Shown piece by piece: positions 1 through 7,870 of a stretch of 64,000 bases of DNA. The translations under genes were made by a program, and so were the position numbers. This DNA is from an uncultured Prevotella sp. (GTDB lineage: Bacteria; Bacteroidota; Bacteroidia; Bacteroidales; Bacteroidaceae), in NCBI GenBank assembly GCA_905233425.1, contig CAJOEC010000008.1:17722-81721 (forward strand), read 5' to 3'. Below the pieces are notes generated by a model. The model saw only the letters and a program-made list of their open reading frames with translations, had not been told where the DNA came from and made no database searches. Positions within the stretch are counted from its first letter, which is position 1. Every line of letters starts with the position of its first letter.

Positions 1-92
1 TTTCAATTCCTATTACCGGGGGTTTCACCCCCGTCTGTAGTCTATCGCTCCTTCGGAGCTTTCCTTGCATAGACTTTCAACCGTACAGGTCG
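1..92. repeat. Hairpin-rich intergenic repeat
   Basis: Contains short palindromes (CCGGGGGTTTCACCCCCG around 17-34; CTCCTTCGGAGC around 49-60). It resembles the GC-rich hairpin units at 4068-4290 and 7618-7862. No coding sense is apparent. Confidence 0.5.
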
Positions 93-222
93 AATAAAAT
101 TCTCCAAATAACAGAAAATAAACATAAAAATCAAACTAAAATATACACATTATCATAAAGGAAATGGCAGATTTGTGCTACCGAATGGCAGATAATTGAA
201 ATGCAAATTGGGGGAAAGGCAG

Positions 223-231
223 TAATTTTGC
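223..231 (+). promoter_or_regulatory. Bacteroidota -7 promoter element TAATTTTGC
   Basis: Matches TAnnTTTGC, 46 nt upstream of the ATG at 277, which leaves a short leader. No clear -33 TTTG is visible. Confidence 0.5.
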
Positions 232-328
232 AGCCAGAATTATTCATAAAACTATTATCTTAAACAACAACAGCGTATGAAAAGAAAGATTGCAATGACA
301 ATGGGGCTGCTCGTGGCGGGGGCCTTAG

Positions 329-354
329 CGGGCTGGCACAGGGCCTGCCCCTAC
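329..354 (+). repeat. 26-bp dispersed repeat (copy 1), CGGGCTGGCAC...CCCCTAC
   Basis: First of six copies in the window. The others are at 8727, 20312, 30977 (inverted), 31233 and 38982. The core GGGCCTGCCC is a near palindrome. Here it is read in frame as GWHRACPY, directly after a signal peptide. Confidence 0.85.
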
Positions 355-659
355 GAGTGGCAGAAGCCGCAGCTACAGACCACGGAGCTGACTGCCGGGC
401 AGGAGTGCTACCTCTACAATGTGAAAGCCGAAAGGTTCTACACCGAGGGAAATGCCTATGGCACACAGGCCAGTGTGGGCGAGGAAGGGCTGAAGTGCAA
501 ATTTGTCAAGAACACGGGGATTGCAAATCCCCTGGAAACGGTGTACAAGCTGACAAACTTCTCGATTGCGAAGAACTCTTGGCGCACGACATTCGTCACC
601 ACCAACGGGGCACTGTTTGTCGATGGCGAGAGTGCTACCGAGTGCTGGTGGAAGGTAGC

Positions 660-699
660 CTCACCCCCGACCCCTCTCCAAGGGGAGAGGGGAGTATAT
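660..699. repeat. GGGGAG hairpin repeat inside a gene
   Basis: CACCCCCGACCCCTCTCC followed by AAGGGGAGAGGGG forms a hairpin. Near-identical units lie at 1654-1698 and 1812-1853, and related ones at 30199-30271. It is translated in frame within the 277 gene. Confidence 0.75.
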
Positions 700-1653
700 A
701 CCTTCAAACTGATGATGGCCGCGCCTAACAAGACGTACAACCAAGAGAACTACCCCGGCGCGATGATGGGTCTTGACACGTTTGAGGACGAGTATCGCAC
801 GGCACTGGCCGCCATCCTGATGGACAGCGAGGAGCCGGGCGAAGGCATTTACCTGACCGACTGGGCCGTGGCCACACCAGAGGCTTACGAGCAGTATCAC
901 ACAGACATCGCCATCTACAAGGCCGCCATGCAGCTGAAAGACCTGCTCGACGAGGCCCATGCGAAGGGCATGGATGTGGGCGACGAGGAGGCTGTATATA
1001 ATAATGTGGAGAGCACATTAGAGGAACTGCAGGCAGCCATCGGCAGCGTGACCGCCAAACTGTTGGAGGAAGAGTTGACCAGTGCCTCGCCTGAGAATCC
1101 CTTGGACGTGACGGACAAGTTCATCACCAACCCACGCTATGAGAACAACGACAACGCGGGGTGGAAGGGCAGCGTGCAGCCGGGAATCGATGCCAACAAC
1201 AACCTTCAGAATGCGGAGTTCTTCAACACGAACTTCAACACCTATCAGGATCTCATCAACCTGCCCGAAGGCAACTACCGCCTGAGCCTACAGGGCTTCT
1301 ACCGCGCCGGACTGGAAGGCCCCGCCCTTGAGGCGAAGCAGAACGGTACGGAGGCCAGCGTGATGAACGCCGAACTCTACGTGACCACCGACAGCAAGAC
1401 CACGACGGCGAAGATGCAGAGTATCTTCAACGGTGCCCCGACACAGAAACTCGGCGTGGACGGTGAAATCAACATGGGCAGTTGGTGGATTCCAAACAAC
1501 ATGTCGTCGGCAGCCGCCTACTTCGCATAGGGCTACTATCTGGGCAACAGCGTCGAGGTGAACGTCACCAACGGCAAACTGCGCATAGGCATCCGAAAGA
1601 GCACCACAATCCGCCGCGACTGGGTGATGATTGACAACTGGAAACTGGAATAC

Positions 1654-1698
1654 CTTGGGAGACCCACCCCCGACCCCTCCCTGTGAGGGAGGGGAGTA
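1654..1698. repeat. GGGGAG hairpin repeat at a gene 3' end
   Basis: CCCACCCCCGACCCCTCCC then GTGAGGGAGGGG. It provides the TGA (1684-1686) ending the extended frame of the 277 gene. Confidence 0.75.
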
Positions 1699-1747
1699 GA
1701 TACTTTCAAGAACAGATTAAATTAACAATAAAGAAAACAAGATTATT

Positions 1748-2327
1748 ATGAAACGCAATACATTTCTTATCGCAATAGGCTTATTATTGACAAGCATTTC
1801 AGTGGCACAAGTAACTACTCCCCTCCCTCACAGGGAGGGCAGGGGGAGGGTCTGATGGGACTGTTTATATTGTCTGGGGCAACAAAGAATGCTACTACGC
1901 CAAGCTGAAGGACAATATGACTGAGATTGACGGCGAGATTCACCGTATTGACGTACCCAACTTCACGGAGGCCCCGTGGCTGCATAAATACAACGGCAAA
2001 TACTATCTGACCTACGCCTCCGAATGGCCCGAGAAGATTGCCTACGCCGTAGCCGACCATATCGGTGGCCCCTATACCCCCATGGGCATCATCAGCGAGA
2101 TTGCCGGTAACTCAAACACCACCCATCCCGCCATCGTCAATTTCAAGAACCAATGGCTTTTCTTCTCCCACAACGGCGGTCTGCCCGACGGCACCAGCTA
2201 CAGCCGCAGCATCATAGCCGAACCTATGAGCTACGATAAAGATGGAAAAATAAACTTCATACCTGCAACTGCAAAAGGAATAACCACTCCCCCTCGCCGA
2301 CTGTCCTCAGTTATTTTGGAGGAGTGA
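1748..2327 (+). pseudogene. Remnant of a GH43-family glycoside hydrolase
   Basis: An ATG at 1748 starts a clear signal peptide (MKRNTFLIAIGLLLTSISVA). The frame then enters a GGGGAG hairpin repeat (1812-1853) and stops at TGA 1853-1855. From 1851 a different frame reads SDGTVYIVWGNKECYYAKLK and continues through FTEAPWLHKYNGKYYLTYAS and THPAIVNFKNQWLFFSHNG to the stop at 2325-2327. Those motifs match the middle and C-terminal part of five-bladed propeller GH43 enzymes (beta-xylosidase/arabinofuranosidase type). Roughly the first half of the catalytic domain is missing, with the repeat sitting exactly at the join, so a deletion associated with the repeat is the simplest reading. No intact enzyme can be made. 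Confidence 0.75.
1812..1853. repeat. GGGGAG hairpin repeat at a deletion junction
   Basis: CTACTCCCCTCCCTCACAGG then GAGGGCAGGGGGAGGG. It is the inverse of the unit at 1654-1698 and lies between the signal peptide and the surviving half of the GH43 remnant. Confidence 0.75.
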
Positions 2328-2359
2328 CATTCCTATCACACACTTTTTTTTGTAATTTT

Positions 2360-2418
2360 AATGTCACAATGTCATACGTGCTGAATATCTGTTAGTTACG
2401 GTGTGACATTGTGACATT
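2360..2418. repeat. 15-bp perfect inverted repeat built from doubled TGACATT
   Basis: AATGTCACAATGTCA (2360-2374) pairs with TGACATTGTGACATT (2404-2418) across a 29-nt loop. Each arm is itself a direct repeat of TGACATT. It lies in the 190-nt gap between the GH43 remnant and pepD (convergent ends), so it could be a bidirectional terminator or a binding site. Confidence 0.6.
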
Positions 2419-2456
2419 TGCCTATAGTATGAATCACGTGCCGCCTGGGTGAGGAT

Positions 2457-2515
2457 TCCCACGGGGGGAATAAAACATTCCCACGGGGGGAATGAAATGT
2501 TCCCACCGTGGGAAT
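2457..2515. repeat. Three tandem ATTCCCACGGGGGGAAT-type palindromes
   Basis: ATTCCCACGGGGGGAAT occurs twice and GTTCCCACCGTGGGAATG once, spaced by 6-8 nt and ending just before the pepD stop codon. It is a small palindrome array of the kind that recurs in this genome. Confidence 0.7.
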
Positions 2516-2519
2516 GATT

Positions 2520-3980
2520 TCACTTCACGGGCACGTCTTCGAGTGTATTCTTCAGCAGCTGCCAGAAGGGTTCGACGGTGGCGATGAGTGCACGCTCCTG
2601 AGTTGTGTGCGGACTCTTCATCGTGGGGCCGAGGCTGACGACGTCGAGCCAAGGGTACTTGCCGAGGATGACGGAGCACTCGAGGCCGGCGTGGTCAACC
2701 TGGATGATGCCGTCCTGACCGAACAGCTCCTTGTACTCCTTCAGCAGGAGATGCAGGATTTCCGAGTCGGGGTTGGGGTCCCATCCGCCATACGAGCCGC
2801 TGGTCTCAACCTTCATACCGGCCATGGAGAAACAGCTTTCGAGCATCGTGGCGACGTAGTCCTTCATGTCTTCGCGGCTGGAGCGGGCGAGGATCTTGAT
2901 GCCGGCATGACCGCCGTCGATGTCGATGATAGCGAGGTTCGACGATGTCTCTACCACTGCGGGATAGGCCGGGATGAAACGGATGACACCGTCGTGGCAG
3001 GCGTAGATGGCGTTGATGAGATTGTCCTGGATTTCCTCGGGCACCTCCATCTTCGGGGCCTCCACCTCCTCGATGTCGAGGCTTACGCCCTGTGGCTCTA
3101 TGAGCTTGAACTCGTCGTTGAAGGTTTCTTTCCAGTCTTCGACGGCCTCGCGCAGGGCGGTGATGTTCTCCTTCGGCAGGGTGAGCACGGCCTCAGCCTT
3201 GAAGGGTATGGCGTTGCGCATATTGCCTCCGTGCCATGAGGCGAGCCGTGCCTCGCAGTCCTCGATGGCTTCGCGGACTACCTGCACGAGCAGTTTGTTG
3301 GCATTGGCGCGCCCCTCGTTTATCTCCAGTCCGCTGTGTCCGCCGCGCAGTCCCTGCACGGTGATGCGCACGGCAGCGTCGTCCGTGTCGGTCTCCACCT
3401 CCTTATAGTCGAGTGTGGCGGTGACGTCGATGCCTCCGGCGCTTCCGATGACGAACTTGCCCCAGTGCTCGGAGTCGAGGTTGAGCAGGATGTCGCCCTG
3501 TAGCTCGCCCTCGGGCAGCTCGTTGGCGCCGAACATGCCGGTCTCCTCGTCGCGGGTGATGAGGGCGTCAATGGGGCCGTGCTTCAAGGTCTTGTCCTCC
3601 ATGATGGCCATGATGGCAGCCACGCCGAGGCCGTTGTCGGCGCCGAGGGTCGTGTTCTTGGCCTTCACCCAATCGCCGTCAATCCACGGACAGATGGGAT
3701 CGGTCTCGAAGTTGTGTGGTGAGTCGGGCGTCTTCTGCGGCACCATGTCCATGTGGGCCTGCAGGATGATGCCCTTGCGGTCTTCCATTCCGGGCGTGGC
3801 GGCCTTGCGGAAATGGATGTTTCCGGCGGGGTCTTTCACGGCATAGACGCCGCATTGTTTGCCGAAGTCGAGCAGGAACTGCTGGATTCTCTCAAGGTGT
3901 CCGCTGGGGCGGGGCACTTGTGTCAGACTGTAGAAGTTGCGCCAGATGCACTGGGGCTTCAAGTTTTGAATCTCGTTCAT
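2520..3980 (-). CDS. pepD: Cytosol non-specific dipeptidase (M20 family aminoacyl-histidine dipeptidase)
   Basis: Predicted 486-aa two-zinc aminopeptidase that hydrolyses dipeptides in the cytoplasm. Metal and catalytic residues are visible: HMD (His76, Asp78), GADNGLGVA (bridging Asp115), DEETG (catalytic base Glu145, Glu146), NLDSE (Asp169), and a C-terminal DHAGLECS histidine. The start at 3980 (MNEIQNLKP...WRNFYSLTQVPRPS) matches the family's usual N-terminus. The frame stays open to 4184, but the upstream part reads through the hairpin array and is not protein-like; MTNNLNQTT at 4007 is a possible alternative start. The gene is monocistronic, with no predicted signal peptide. Length and motifs are typical of Bacteroidota PepD. 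Confidence 0.93.
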   Translation of the reverse strand: MNEIQNLKPQCIWRNFYSLTQVPRPSGHLERIQQFLLDFGKQCGVYAVKDPAGNIHFRKAATPGMEDRKGIILQAHMDMVPQKTPDSPHNFETDPICPWIDGDWVKAKNTTLGADNGLGVAAIMAIMEDKTLKHGPIDALITRDEETGMFGANELPEGELQGDILLNLDSEHWGKFVIGSAGGIDVTATLDYKEVETDTDDAAVRITVQGLRGGHSGLEINEGRANANKLLVQVVREAIEDCEARLASWHGGNMRNAIPFKAEAVLTLPKENITALREAVEDWKETFNDEFKLIEPQGVSLDIEEVEAPKMEVPEEIQDNLINAIYACHDGVIRFIPAYPAVVETSSNLAIIDIDGGHAGIKILARSSREDMKDYVATMLESCFSMAGMKVETSGSYGGWDPNPDSEILHLLLKEYKELFGQDGIIQVDHAGLECSVILGKYPWLDVVSLGPTMKSPHTTQERALIATVEPFWQLLKNTLEDVPVK

Positions 3981-4067
3981 AGTAGTTTGATTTAAATTGT
4001 TTGTCATATATATAAATAAAAGATAGTGATGATTAAAAAATAACTTGGTACGATTTTTGTACTTGAC

Positions 4068-4290
4068 CACGCCCCGAAGGGGCAATAAGCACATAGCCCA
4101 GGGCAGCGCCCTGGGTAGGCATGAGTACACAGCCCTCGCCCTGCAGGGGCAAAAGAATGAGTAGGAGGCGTCGCCTCCGTCCAAGGCTTTTGCCCTTTCA
4201 GGGCGACGATCGCCCTGTCATCATACCCAGGGCGCTGCCCTGGGCTGATTGCTTGCTGGCCTTTCAGGCCGTTCTGCGGAAACATACGAT
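4068..4290. repeat. Array of GC-rich hairpins (intergenic)
   Basis: Successive palindromes: CGCCCCGAAGGGGC, CCCAGGGCAGCGCCCTGGG, GCCCTCGCCCTGCAGGGGC, AGGCGTCGCCT, GCCCTTTCAGGGCGAC, CCCAGGGCGCTGCCCTGGG, GGCCTTTCAGGCC. It lies between the divergent end of pepD and the 3' end of the flippase gene. Both strands have open but meaningless frames (PGQRPGYDDRAIVALKGQ type) that are commonly miscalled as genes. Confidence 0.8.
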
Positions 4291-4328
4291 AATCACCTAA
4301 TTGTACCAACTTGTATTTTTTACTTTTA

Positions 4329-5444
4329 CTAGTCATAAACAAACCTCTCTCCTCTCTCCTCTCTCCTCTCTTTCTTCTGAAAACTGAGCCTTGCCCAACC
4401 GTAGACACCGAGGAGGACGACGAACATTGTCTGGACGGTGTGGACGATGAGGACGAAGTAGAGGGCCTGCTCGTCTTGCACGCCATAGAGCAGGAGCATG
4501 GTCTTCACGGCGAAATGCCAGGGGCCGGCACCGTTGGGAGTGGGCACCACCACGGCTATCGAGCCCACAAGGAAAGTGACCACGCCGCATCCGAAACCAA
4601 GGCCCTCGGTGAAGGGAAAGCAGAAGAACGTCAGGTAGTAGTGGAGGAAATAGCACACCCAGATGCCAAGCGACAAGAGGATGTAGAGCGGTATGTGGCG
4701 CACATGGCGCAGCGAGGCGATGCCCTCCCAGATGGCATGGAGGGTGTCCTTTACCTTATTATATATAGTAAGGTGGCGGAAGAGCAGATGTAGCAGAATG
4801 ATGACGGCCACGGCACAGACAGCCGTGACGAGCCACCCCTCGACGGAGAATCCGCTCAGGATGACGTCCAACGATGTGCCAGTGGTCTTGAAGAACGTTC
4901 CGAAGATGCTCATCTCAAACAAGACGGCCAGCGCGGTGGCGAGGACGATGATAAGCGAGTCGACAGCCCGCTCGGTTACCACGGTGCCCAAGGCCTTGGG
5001 GAACGACACGCCGTCCCAGCGGCTGAGGATGCCGCAACGCGTGAACTCGCCTATGCGTGGCACGACGAGCGACACGGCGTAGCTGACGAAGATGGAACAA
5101 ACGGCGACATGCCCGCGTGGGCGCTCGCCGACAGGCTCAAGCGACAAAAGCCAGCGCCAGCCGCGAAATGTCTGGGCCAGAATGCAAAAAGGGAGCGACA
5201 GAAGCATCCACCACCAGTTCATCTCGTGGAGGACAACATGGCGTATGTGCTGGAAATCGAAATCACGATACATCCAGTAGAGTATTGCCCCGCCTAACAA
5301 CAGGGGCAGCGACACTTTCAATATGCGGCTAAGACCTTCCAAGGTGAGAGTTGAGTGTTTAGCGTTGAGTGTTGAGAGTTTAGAGTTGAGTGTTGAGTGT
5401 TGAGAGTTGAGAATTGATGTGCAAAGGTATAAAAAAATGCGCAC
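4329..5444 (-). CDS. Flippase-like membrane protein (LPG synthase TM / UPF0104-like)
   Basis: Integral membrane protein with about eight hydrophobic helices (for example SLPLLLGGAILYWMYRDFDF, CSIFVSYAVSLVVPRIGEF, ILLSLGIWVCYFLHYYLTFF, VVPTPNGAGPWHFAVKTML). The layout and the PRIGE / PTPNGAGPWH signatures fit the lysylphosphatidylglycerol-synthase TM-region family, whose members without a synthase domain are thought to move lipids or lipid-linked sugars. The first about 34 codons (SILNSQHSTLNSKLSTLNAK...) are translated repeat (5340-5416). A promoter -7 element (5421-5429) lies inside the frame, downstream of the ATG at 5444, so translation probably begins at a TTG at 5342 or 5321 just before RILKVSLPLLLG. 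The C-terminal KKERREERGER tail is also repeat-derived. No specific substrate can be assigned. Confidence 0.8.
   Translation of the reverse strand: MRIFLYLCTSILNSQHSTLNSKLSTLNAKHSTLTLEGLSRILKVSLPLLLGGAILYWMYRDFDFQHIRHVVLHEMNWWWMLLSLPFCILAQTFRGWRWLLSLEPVGERPRGHVAVCSIFVSYAVSLVVPRIGEFTRCGILSRWDGVSFPKALGTVVTERAVDSLIIVLATALAVLFEMSIFGTFFKTTGTSLDVILSGFSVEGWLVTAVCAVAVIILLHLLFRHLTIYNKVKDTLHAIWEGIASLRHVRHIPLYILLSLGIWVCYFLHYYLTFFCFPFTEGLGFGCGVVTFLVGSIAVVVPTPNGAGPWHFAVKTMLLLYGVQDEQALYFVLIVHTVQTMFVVLLGVYGWARLSFQKKERREERGERFVYD
4338..4378. repeat. CTCTCTCCT tandem repeat in a gene 3' end
   Basis: Copies of CTCTCTCCT encode the charged tail KKERREERGER of the flippase-like protein. A shorter copy inside miaA (39857-39880) encodes KKERGER. 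Confidence 0.7.
5340..5416. repeat. GAGAGTTGAGTGTTGAG repeat array (copy 1)
   Basis: Degenerate 7-mers of the type TTGAGAG/TTGAGTG form a low-complexity tract between the promoter and the conserved part of the flippase gene. On the minus strand it reads STLNSQ-like peptides. Related tracts occur at 14277, 20965, 26453 and 30556. Confidence 0.75.
5421..5429 (-). promoter_or_regulatory. -7 promoter element TACCTTTGC for the flippase gene
   Basis: GCAAAGGTA on the plus strand. Transcription would start near 5414, downstream of the longest-frame ATG at 5444. Confidence 0.6.
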
Positions 5445-5523
5445 TTACGTCTGCGAATTAAACTTTTTTTCCCTTTTACAGCAAAAAAAGACTCTTTTTG
5501 TGCGGATTGTTAAAGGAAATGAT

Positions 5524-5532
5524 TACATTTGC
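5524..5532 (+). promoter_or_regulatory. -7 promoter element TACATTTGC for rsmA
   Basis: Lies 25 nt before the rsmA ATG, with a TTTG at 5497-5500 as a rough -33 match (spacing 23 nt, slightly long). Confidence 0.6.
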
Positions 5533-5556
5533 AACAAAAAAGCGACAATAGCGAAT

Positions 5557-6390
5557 ATGAAACAAGTAAGAGCGAAGAAAAACCTGGGACAGCATTTCCT
5601 CACCGACTTAGGAATAGCCCGCCGCATTGCCGACACCGTGGATGCCTGTCCGGAACTTCCGGTGTTGGAGGTGGGGCCGGGCATGGGCGTGCTCACACAG
5701 TTCCTGGCCGAGAAACCCCGGCAGTTGGCCGTGGTGGAGATTGACAGCGAGAGCGTCGCATACCTGAAGGAGAAATACGGATGGGGCGTGACGTGTGGGC
5801 CGACACAGGAGGCTGACAGCGGACAGACACGTGAGCCTCGGATTATAGCTGCCGACTTTCTGCGCATGGACCTGCAGCAGCTCTTCGGCGGACGGCAGTT
5901 CGTGCTCACGGGCAACTATCCCTACGACATCTCGTCGCAGATATTCTTCAAGATGCTCGACAACCGCGACCTCATACCCTGTTGCACGGGCATGATACAA
6001 CATGAGGTGGCGTTGCGCATGGCCGCCACGCCGGGAAACAAACAATATGGCATTCTGAGTGTGCTGATGCAGGCGTGGTACGACGTGGAATACCTGTTCA
6101 CCGTCGAACCATCGGTGTTCAACCCGCCGCCAAAGGTTCAGAGCGCCGTCATACGCCTGACGCGCAACAAGACCACCGACCTCGGCTGCGACGAACAGCT
6201 GTTCCGTCGTGTGGTGAAGACCACCTTCGGCCAGCGCCGCAAGATGCTGCGCGTCTCGCTGCGCCAGTTGCTGCCGCAGGAGTCGCTCCTCGGTCTACAG
6301 TCCTCGCCGTTTATGACCCGCCGGCCTGAGCAGCTCACTATCGCTGAGTTTGCCGACCTGACAAACATGGTGGCTGCCGTGCTGACTTAG
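5557..6390 (+). CDS. rsmA: 16S rRNA (adenine1518-N6/adenine1519-N6)-dimethyltransferase
   Basis: 277-aa KsgA/RsmA, which dimethylates two adjacent adenines near the 3' end of 16S rRNA during 30S maturation. Seen in sequence: NLGQHFL at the N-terminus; SAM-binding VLEVGPGMGVLTQ; acidic VVEIDSE; the catalytic N-x-P-Y motif as GNYPYDISSQ (Tyr in place of the more common Leu); and FNPPPKVQSAV near the substrate-binding end. ATG 5557 (MKQVRAKKNLGQHF) is chosen because the promoter at 5524 lies downstream of the longer-frame start at 5407. It is divergent from the flippase gene. Confidence 0.95.
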   Translation: MKQVRAKKNLGQHFLTDLGIARRIADTVDACPELPVLEVGPGMGVLTQFLAEKPRQLAVVEIDSESVAYLKEKYGWGVTCGPTQEADSGQTREPRIIAADFLRMDLQQLFGGRQFVLTGNYPYDISSQIFFKMLDNRDLIPCCTGMIQHEVALRMAATPGNKQYGILSVLMQAWYDVEYLFTVEPSVFNPPPKVQSAVIRLTRNKTTDLGCDEQLFRRVVKTTFGQRRKMLRVSLRQLLPQESLLGLQSSPFMTRRPEQLTIAEFADLTNMVAAVLT

Positions 6391-6448
6391 TTTGTAGAAT
6401 ATTTAATAGTAGGTTTCGTTGCCAGTCACTTAGATTATTTTCTAAGTA

Positions 6449-6592
6449 TCAATATTCGTCCTCGTCACCAACGGTGATGTCATTACCCTTATTGTATTCG
6501 TTCACCTTATAAGGTTCACTTGCAAGTAGCGGCTGCGAGTGGTTTTGGAGAAGGATGGTAAGTGTCTGGGGTTGCTCGTATGTCTTTTTCAT
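6449..6592 (-). CDS. Small 47-aa peptide following the fimbrillin-like gene
   Basis: Reads MKKTYEQPQTLTILLQNHSQ...EPYKVNEYNKGNDITVGDEDEY, ending at TGA 6449-6451. It starts 3 nt after the stop of the upstream lipoprotein gene, so it is probably co-translated. Short peptides beginning MKKxYxxP with a Gly/Asp-rich acidic tail are common in Prevotella and Bacteroides next to surface-protein genes, but their role is not established. It is too short to show domains and has no signal peptide. The remaining stretch to the rsmA stop (6391-6448) shows nothing else. Confidence 0.65.
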   Translation of the reverse strand: MKKTYEQPQTLTILLQNHSQPLLASEPYKVNEYNKGNDITVGDEDEY

Positions 6593-6595
6593 GGC

Positions 6596-7570
6596 TTAAT
6601 TGTTGATGATTAGAGTGTTAGGGCTTCTGTAGAGCGAGTTTTTGCCGATGTTGATTTTCACGTTATACTGGTAACCGGCAGACAGGGTGGCCCCGAAGGG
6701 GATATAGGCCGTGCCGCTGAACACATTATCGCTATTCTTTGTGATGGTACAGTCCAGCTGGATATAAGTCTGCGTGGTGGCTGCGGCAATGTCTGTCGAA
6801 CCGTCCCATGCAGTCAGCGTCTGCGGGATCATAAAGAGGTAGTCATCTTCGCTATCGTTCAGCAATGTCCACCCTGTTTCACTGTTAGAGGAGAGTGTCT
6901 TGCCTGAACCCGAATAGAGGGTGTAGTCAGTGCGGGTGGTGCCTGGCACCCACAATGCTGAAGCGAAGTCATAATTTCCCTGCTTAATGATGTTGCGGAG
7001 CATGATGCTGGTCACCGTCAGCGTGTAGTCGTCGAGGTTGGTGGACTTCTTCACGTAGAATTTCAGGGCCGTGCAGGCGTGGTCGAAAGTGAAATGGAGG
7101 TTGCCACCTGTACGGCTTTTGGTGCCGGAAGTGTTGGCCACGAGCAAGTCCTTCTGACTGTTTGCTTGCTCCTCTACGGAGAAATAGAGATAAGGGGTAG
7201 GCTGGCTAATAAAGTCACCATCGGTATGAGCGTACCAGCTCACCTCCGATGTTGTAGAAGGCCATGTACCCGATGCCGTCCACTTGCCGTCTCCATCCTT
7301 TGAGACTGTCATAACACCATACATTGACTCACCATAAAAATACTGATAGTCCAGCGTGAACTTCGAGAGTGTCGATGTGGTGGTGACGACAGCGCGTGTG
7401 CCGGGAGCCTGTGCGGGTGCATCGGGATTCTGTAGTGGGTTCTCTGTCACGGTGATGGTCAGGGGTAGAGGCTGCTCCTGGGCATTGTCGATGATGTCGT
7501 TGTCATCGTTTGAGCAGGCGGCCATTCCCATTGCCGCCAGCATCAACGTCATTAGTTTGATTGTTTTCAT
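6596..7570 (-). CDS. Fimbrillin-like lipoprotein (Mfa-like family)
   Basis: 324-aa predicted outer-surface lipoprotein: signal peptide MKTIKLMTLMLAAMGMAAC with lipidation at Cys19, followed by acidic SNDDND. The body is beta-rich, with features of Bacteroidota fimbrillin families: an APGTRA segment near residue 57, FTFDHACTALKFYVK, and a terminal AGYQYNVKINIGKN. These proteins form or cap short fimbriae. It is the third of four minus-strand genes after the giant protein and the dockerin-like protein, separated from the latter by a hairpin array, and is followed 3 nt later by the 47-aa peptide. The fimbrillin call is by motif style; a related lipoprotein of unknown role is possible. Confidence 0.75.
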   Translation of the reverse strand: MKTIKLMTLMLAAMGMAACSNDDNDIIDNAQEQPLPLTITVTENPLQNPDAPAQAPGTRAVVTTTSTLSKFTLDYQYFYGESMYGVMTVSKDGDGKWTASGTWPSTTSEVSWYAHTDGDFISQPTPYLYFSVEEQANSQKDLLVANTSGTKSRTGGNLHFTFDHACTALKFYVKKSTNLDDYTLTVTSIMLRNIIKQGNYDFASALWVPGTTRTDYTLYSGSGKTLSSNSETGWTLLNDSEDDYLFMIPQTLTAWDGSTDIAAATTQTYIQLDCTITKNSDNVFSGTAYIPFGATLSAGYQYNVKINIGKNSLYRSPNTLIINN

Positions 7571-7617
7571 TACTTTATTAGCTGGTAGTTTTTTTACTCA
7601 AGATTATCCGCAAAGAA

Positions 7618-7862
7618 GTGCAACTGACGCTGAAAGCGTCACCGCTCAATAGCCGTAGGTCGGAACGACCTGCGGATAAAACGACAGGAAGGGTATATCG
7701 ACCCTGAAGGGGTCGCCCGTGCTCGCGGACGCCCCTCCTATCAGAACAGACGGGCGACCCCTTCAGGGTCGATGTCACTCTCATCCATCTATCCGGGGGT
7801 ACTTCGTACCCTCGGCTATTGAGAGGTGACGCTTTCAGCGTCTTAGTCACTTGAATGCGGAT
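7618..7862. repeat. Array of GC-rich hairpins between surface genes
   Basis: Palindromes include GACGCTGAAAGCGTC, AGGTCGGAACGACCT, CGACCCTGAAGGGGTCG and GGGTACTTCGTACCC. The ends are inverted: GACGCTGAAAGCGTCACC at 7630 and GGTGACGCTTTCAGCGTC at 7827, so the whole unit resembles a mobile repeat cassette. It separates the dockerin-like and fimbrillin-like genes. Confidence 0.8.
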
Positions 7863-7870
7863 AATCATTT

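Larger units (their letters stand above)
277..1686 (+). pseudogene. Secreted carbohydrate-binding-like protein, interrupted by an in-frame TAG
   Basis: The open frame runs 277-1530 (417 aa) and stops at TAG 1528-1530. The same frame then continues for 51 sensible codons (GYYLGNSVEVNVTNGKLRIG...) to TGA 1684-1686, so the stop looks like a nonsense change, possibly CAG to TAG. The N-terminus is a signal-peptide-like hydrophobic stretch that runs into GWHRACPY, which is encoded by a dispersed repeat (329-354). A second repeat at 660-699 adds an in-frame SPPTPLQGERG segment, and a third supplies the final stop. The C-terminal 150 residues (NPRYENNDNAGWKG..., LPEGNYRLSLQGFYRAG) resemble the jelly-roll carbohydrate-binding modules seen in large Prevotella surface proteins; this is recognised by style only. 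The shortened product might still be made. Confidence 0.6.

Noticed and set aside
1500..1686. UAG recoding as an amino acid in this genome
   Set aside because: One in-frame TAG followed by conserved sequence could suggest it, but other genes here end normally at TAG (for example the kinase at 30978-30980 and the rsmA gene at 6388-6390), so a nonsense change is simpler.
2508..3239. 243-aa plus-strand frame opposite pepD, and similar long antisense frames opposite the giant gene and the isomerase-like gene (for example 44923-46377)
   Set aside because: They are shadows of GC-biased codons on the opposite strand, with no promoter, family motif or sensible composition.
4004..4486. 160-aa minus-strand frame across the hairpin array as a protein
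   Set aside because: It consists of translated palindromes (PGQRPGYDDRAIVALKG...) running into the pepD leader, with no start signal or domain. It is a typical spurious frame in repeat-rich Bacteroidota.
7578..7868. 96-aa minus-strand frame between the dockerin and fimbrillin genes
   Set aside because: It is entirely composed of the GC-rich hairpin cassette at 7618-7862; no codon bias or motif.
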